Shown one piece after another: positions 32,924 to 35,482 of a stretch of 35,482 bases of DNA. Below the pieces are notes generated by a model. The model made no database searches, had not been told where the DNA came from, and worked only from the letters and a program-made list of their open reading frames with translations. The position numbers and the translations under genes were made by a program. Position 1 is the first letter of the stretch. Every line of letters starts with the position of its first letter. The stretch spans positions 1-35,482 of the forward strand of contig CAMYLV010000010.1 of assembly GCA_947259495.1 (NCBI GenBank), read 5' to 3'. The stretch is from an uncultured Desulfobacterales bacterium. GTDB taxonomy: Bacteria; Desulfobacterota; Desulfobacteria; Desulfobacterales; JAHEIW01.

Positions 32924-35323
32924 ATGATTTTCAGCGCTGTTTTCCTGATTGGTTTTTCAACCCTGGCCTTTGAGGTCCTGCTGGCCAGAATTTTTTCGAT
33001 CTCCCAGTGGAACCACCTCTCGTTTATGGTCATTGCTATTGCCCTGTTTGGCTTTGCAGCCAGCGGAACTTTTCTGAGTATTTTCAATCTCCGTCGGGGG
33101 GATCGTCGCCCCCATTCTGTGTCCAACCTGCAAGCCACTACCATCTGGGTGGCTCTCTATACGTCCACTACCCTACTGGCATTTGTGGCTGTAAACAACC
33201 TGCCCCTGGATTATTTCCGGCTGCCGGTTGAGCCCATACAAAGCCTTTATGTGTTGGCCGCTTTTGTCGTTCTGGCGTTGCCGTTCTTTTTTTCAGGCGG
33301 CATGGTAGCCTTCGCTTACACCCGCATGCCAGAAAATACCGGTCTGATATATTTTGCCACCATGTGCGGCTCAGCCTGCGGGGCTGTATTTCCGGCATTG
33401 CTGCTTCCTTTTTTCAGTGAAGGTCAGCTGGTTGTCGTTTTTGCCCTCACACCACTGCTGGTGGTGCCGGTCAGTTTTGTTCATCTGCCAGGAATCCGGA
33501 GGGCCGGGACGCGGCAACAATCGCCGCAGATTCGCTGGACGATCTTTTGTTGCTTCATCATCTGTGCCGCCCTATTTCTGGTGTCACCTTATGGTCAGCG
33601 CCTGATTGAAGTGCAACCGTCACCGTACAAAACCCTTTCCCAGGTCCTGCAATTTCCAGAAACCCGCATCAAACAAACCTTCAACACGATCAGGGGGCGC
33701 ACCGACCGGGTCAGCAGTCCCTATATCCGCTTTGCGCCGGGTCTGAGTTTGCGCTACATGGAAAGTCTGGCGCCCCAGGCAGCGATCTTTAAAGACGGTG
33801 ACAATCAGCTGGTTTTACATCCGCCGGATGTCCGGCAGAGCGTTCAATTTGCAACTTATACCCTTCCTTATAGCGGCTATGCGCTGCATCCCGGCGCACA
33901 AAACGCCCTGGTCATTTTGCAAAACGGCGGATCGGCCATGGCATGCGTTCTGGCTGCCGGAATCCATGATATCACCCTTGTGGCTGAGAATCCGGTCTCG
34001 GCCGAAATCATCAGCCGTCATTACGGCCGTGAAGTCGTTTCCCGCCCACCCCGGTCCTTCTTATCCAGGATAGGCAAGCAGTTTGATATCATTCAGGTGG
34101 AAAACTGGGGAACATCGATTCCGGGGTCGGCTGCCCTCAATCAGGATCACCTGTATACCAGTGACGCGTTTTACCAATACCTGAAGCACCTGACACCGGA
34201 CGGGTTGATCATCGTCTCGCGCAGGCTGCTGCTGCCGCCGGCCGATAGTCTGCGCCTGTGGGCAGCCGCCTATGAGGGCTTAAAGAAGACGGCCGCCAAA
34301 AATCCGGCAAACCATCTGGCAATTCTGCGCAACTGGGACACCTTTGTTCTACTGATATCCAAGCAACCGCTTCGCAACACGGCTCGCCTGAAAGCATTTG
34401 CTACTGTGCGCAATTTTGATATGGTCTTTCTGGCTGGCATGCTATCGGATCAGGTCAATCGTTTCAATCAATTCGATGCACCCTACCACTTTATTGAAAT
34501 AAATCGCCTGGCGGCCGCCTACCGCGAAGGAACGGAAAATGCGTATTTCAGATCCTACCTGCTGGATGTCCGACCCCAATCGGACAATCGTCCCTTTCCG
34601 GGCCGCTACCTGAAATGGTCGAAAGTCAAATCGCTTTACCGGACTCTGGGCAGTCGTCTGTATGCCCTGCTGATGTCGGGTGAAATTGTGGTGATGGTGG
34701 TTTTCATCGAAGCCTTGCTGATCAGTGGGCTTTTGCTGTTTTTGCCGCTTTTTTTTGTTCGCCGGCGCATCCAAAAGCCATCCCGAGCGCAGGTGCTCTA
34801 TTTTTTCGGTGTTGGCGCCGGTTTTATGTTTGTCGAGTTATTTTTTATAAAAAAATATATTCTTTTATTTGGTGATCCGGTGATTAGTTTTAGCGTTGTG
34901 GTCGCCGGGGTTCTCATATTTTCGAGTCTGGGGGGTGCCTGGGCCCAGAAAAAAGAAAAATCTGTCCTAAAAACGGCCCTTTTCATTTTACTCGGGACAC
35001 TGTTGATGACTTATGTTGCGCTGGATCCGTTAGTGGAACTGCTGCTGCACAACGCGCCCATCTGGCAATATACGGGGGCCCTGCTGGTCTTGGGCCCTAT
35101 CGGGTTCCTGATGGGGCTGCCCTTTACCATCGGCATGCGTGATATGTTATCCACCGCCGCCCAGCGCGCTTATGCCTGGTCGGCAAATGGCTGCGCGTCG
35201 GTTCTGGCATCGATTGCGTCCGCCCAGATCGCTCTGATGTTCGGCATCGGCTTCATCCTGGGTTGTGCCATCGTGGCCTATGGGGTTGTTATGTTCAGCT
35301 GGCAGCAAATGAACAAGACTTGA
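32924..35323 (+). CDS. Multi-pass membrane protein with spermidine-synthase-like domain
   Basis: With the ATG at 32924 (a TTG two codons upstream is the alternative) the product has 799 residues. About six N-terminal membrane helices start with FLIGFSTLAFEVLLARIFSI, the pattern of membrane SpeE-like proteins. A soluble Rossmann-like middle (about 340-470) follows, then another six or so helices at the C-terminus (after about 585). In the Rossmann part the usual GGGDG motif has become QNGGSAM and the following acidic residue is E in LVAEN, so polyamine synthase activity is unlikely. It is coupled to the exported pcm gene by a 6-base gap. Confidence 0.82.
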   Translation: MIFSAVFLIGFSTLAFEVLLARIFSISQWNHLSFMVIAIALFGFAASGTFLSIFNLRRGDRRPHSVSNLQATTIWVALYTSTTLLAFVAVNNLPLDYFRLPVEPIQSLYVLAAFVVLALPFFFSGGMVAFAYTRMPENTGLIYFATMCGSACGAVFPALLLPFFSEGQLVVVFALTPLLVVPVSFVHLPGIRRAGTRQQSPQIRWTIFCCFIICAALFLVSPYGQRLIEVQPSPYKTLSQVLQFPETRIKQTFNTIRGRTDRVSSPYIRFAPGLSLRYMESLAPQAAIFKDGDNQLVLHPPDVRQSVQFATYTLPYSGYALHPGAQNALVILQNGGSAMACVLAAGIHDITLVAENPVSAEIISRHYGREVVSRPPRSFLSRIGKQFDIIQVENWGTSIPGSAALNQDHLYTSDAFYQYLKHLTPDGLIIVSRRLLLPPADSLRLWAAAYEGLKKTAAKNPANHLAILRNWDTFVLLISKQPLRNTARLKAFATVRNFDMVFLAGMLSDQVNRFNQFDAPYHFIEINRLAAAYREGTENAYFRSYLLDVRPQSDNRPFPGRYLKWSKVKSLYRTLGSRLYALLMSGEIVVMVVFIEALLISGLLLFLPLFFVRRRIQKPSRAQVLYFFGVGAGFMFVELFFIKKYILLFGDPVISFSVVVAGVLIFSSLGGAWAQKKEKSVLKTALFILLGTLLMTYVALDPLVELLLHNAPIWQYTGALLVLGPIGFLMGLPFTIGMRDMLSTAAQRAYAWSANGCASVLASIASAQIALMFGIGFILGCAIVAYGVVMFSWQQMNKT

Positions 35324-35348
35324 CCCGGAAAGGATCAAACATTTACCA

Positions 35349-35482
35349 TTGAAAAAGATACCGATTCAGGTGGAATGTTATGCCGGATATCGGGCAGAAG
35401 AGACCCCGCGCGCCATCGGGTTTAAGTCCCGCAAAATCCGTGTCAAAAATGTGCTCGATCGCTGGCTGGCTCCCGCGCACCG
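35349..35482 (+). CDS. Unidentified protein, N-terminal fragment
   Basis: An open frame from a TTG at 35349 to the right edge encodes about 44 residues, including IPIQVECYAGYRAEETPRA and KNVLDRWLAPAHR. GGAAAGGA lies 14 bases upstream, rather far. The pattern resembles small cytoplasmic proteins of unknown function. The gene continues beyond the window. Confidence 0.55.
   Translation, partial: MKKIPIQVECYAGYRAEETPRAIGFKSRKIRVKNVLDRWLAPAH

Overview
The window looks like chromosome of a Gram-negative, strictly bacterial genome of moderate GC, most likely a deltaproteobacterium of the Desulfobacterota type. This is an inference from gene content (two bactofilins, DUF89 with an N-terminal CxxC, QueH, Mut7-C, a membrane SpeE-like protein beside an exported Pcm, a lipoprotein-headed fatty-acid-synthase-like operon with a sigma-54-type promoter, and many intergenic palindromes), not from a marker gene. 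There is no rRNA, CRISPR array or intact mobile element. One tRNA-Leu gene is present.

Region 1 (1-5980, minus strand) is a compact operon of fatty-acid-synthase-type genes. In transcription order it holds an OmlA/SmpA-like lipoprotein, a FabG-type ketoreductase, a FabB-like ketosynthase, a phytoene-desaturase/RetSat-like FAD oxidoreductase, a FabF-like ketosynthase, an acyl carrier protein, and the start of a probable lysophospholipid acyltransferase that leaves the window. Start and stop codons overlap or nearly touch, and a well-spaced sigma-54 -24/-12 element precedes the lipoprotein. It reads as a dedicated pathway that makes, desaturates or reduces, and then transfers an unusual acyl chain.

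Region 2 (5981-9125) holds a 5'-truncated tyrosine recombinase beside tRNA-Leu(UAA), apparently an old integration scar. A block of hairpins is inserted in frame into the recombinase. A REC-PAS-HD-GYP regulator and the first of two copies of a structured repeat follow.

Region 3 (9126-14982) has maf, yggS and queH, then an M48 membrane protease with a C-terminal TPR tail, a small membrane protein, an enoyl-CoA hydratase, several intergenic palindromes, and the second structured repeat.

Region 4 (14983-25388, minus strand) is mostly housekeeping. It runs DUF89 phosphatase; DUF1232-DnaJ, Mut7-C, ATP-grasp and dGTPase-like HD protein in a tight operon; HIT hydrolase; MutS; a periplasmic amidase with a duplicated N-terminal module; and an EamA transporter.

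Region 5 (25389-35482) has a large two-pass membrane protein-kinase-like protein, an AMMECR1 protein, an exported gluzincin, a MaoC hydratase, a bactofilin pair, an exported Pcm followed directly by a membrane SpeE-like protein, and the beginning of another gene. The most interesting signals are the lipid operon, the paired structured repeat elements, the hairpin insertion in the recombinase, the membrane kinase, and a Mut7-C protein lacking both expected acidic residues.
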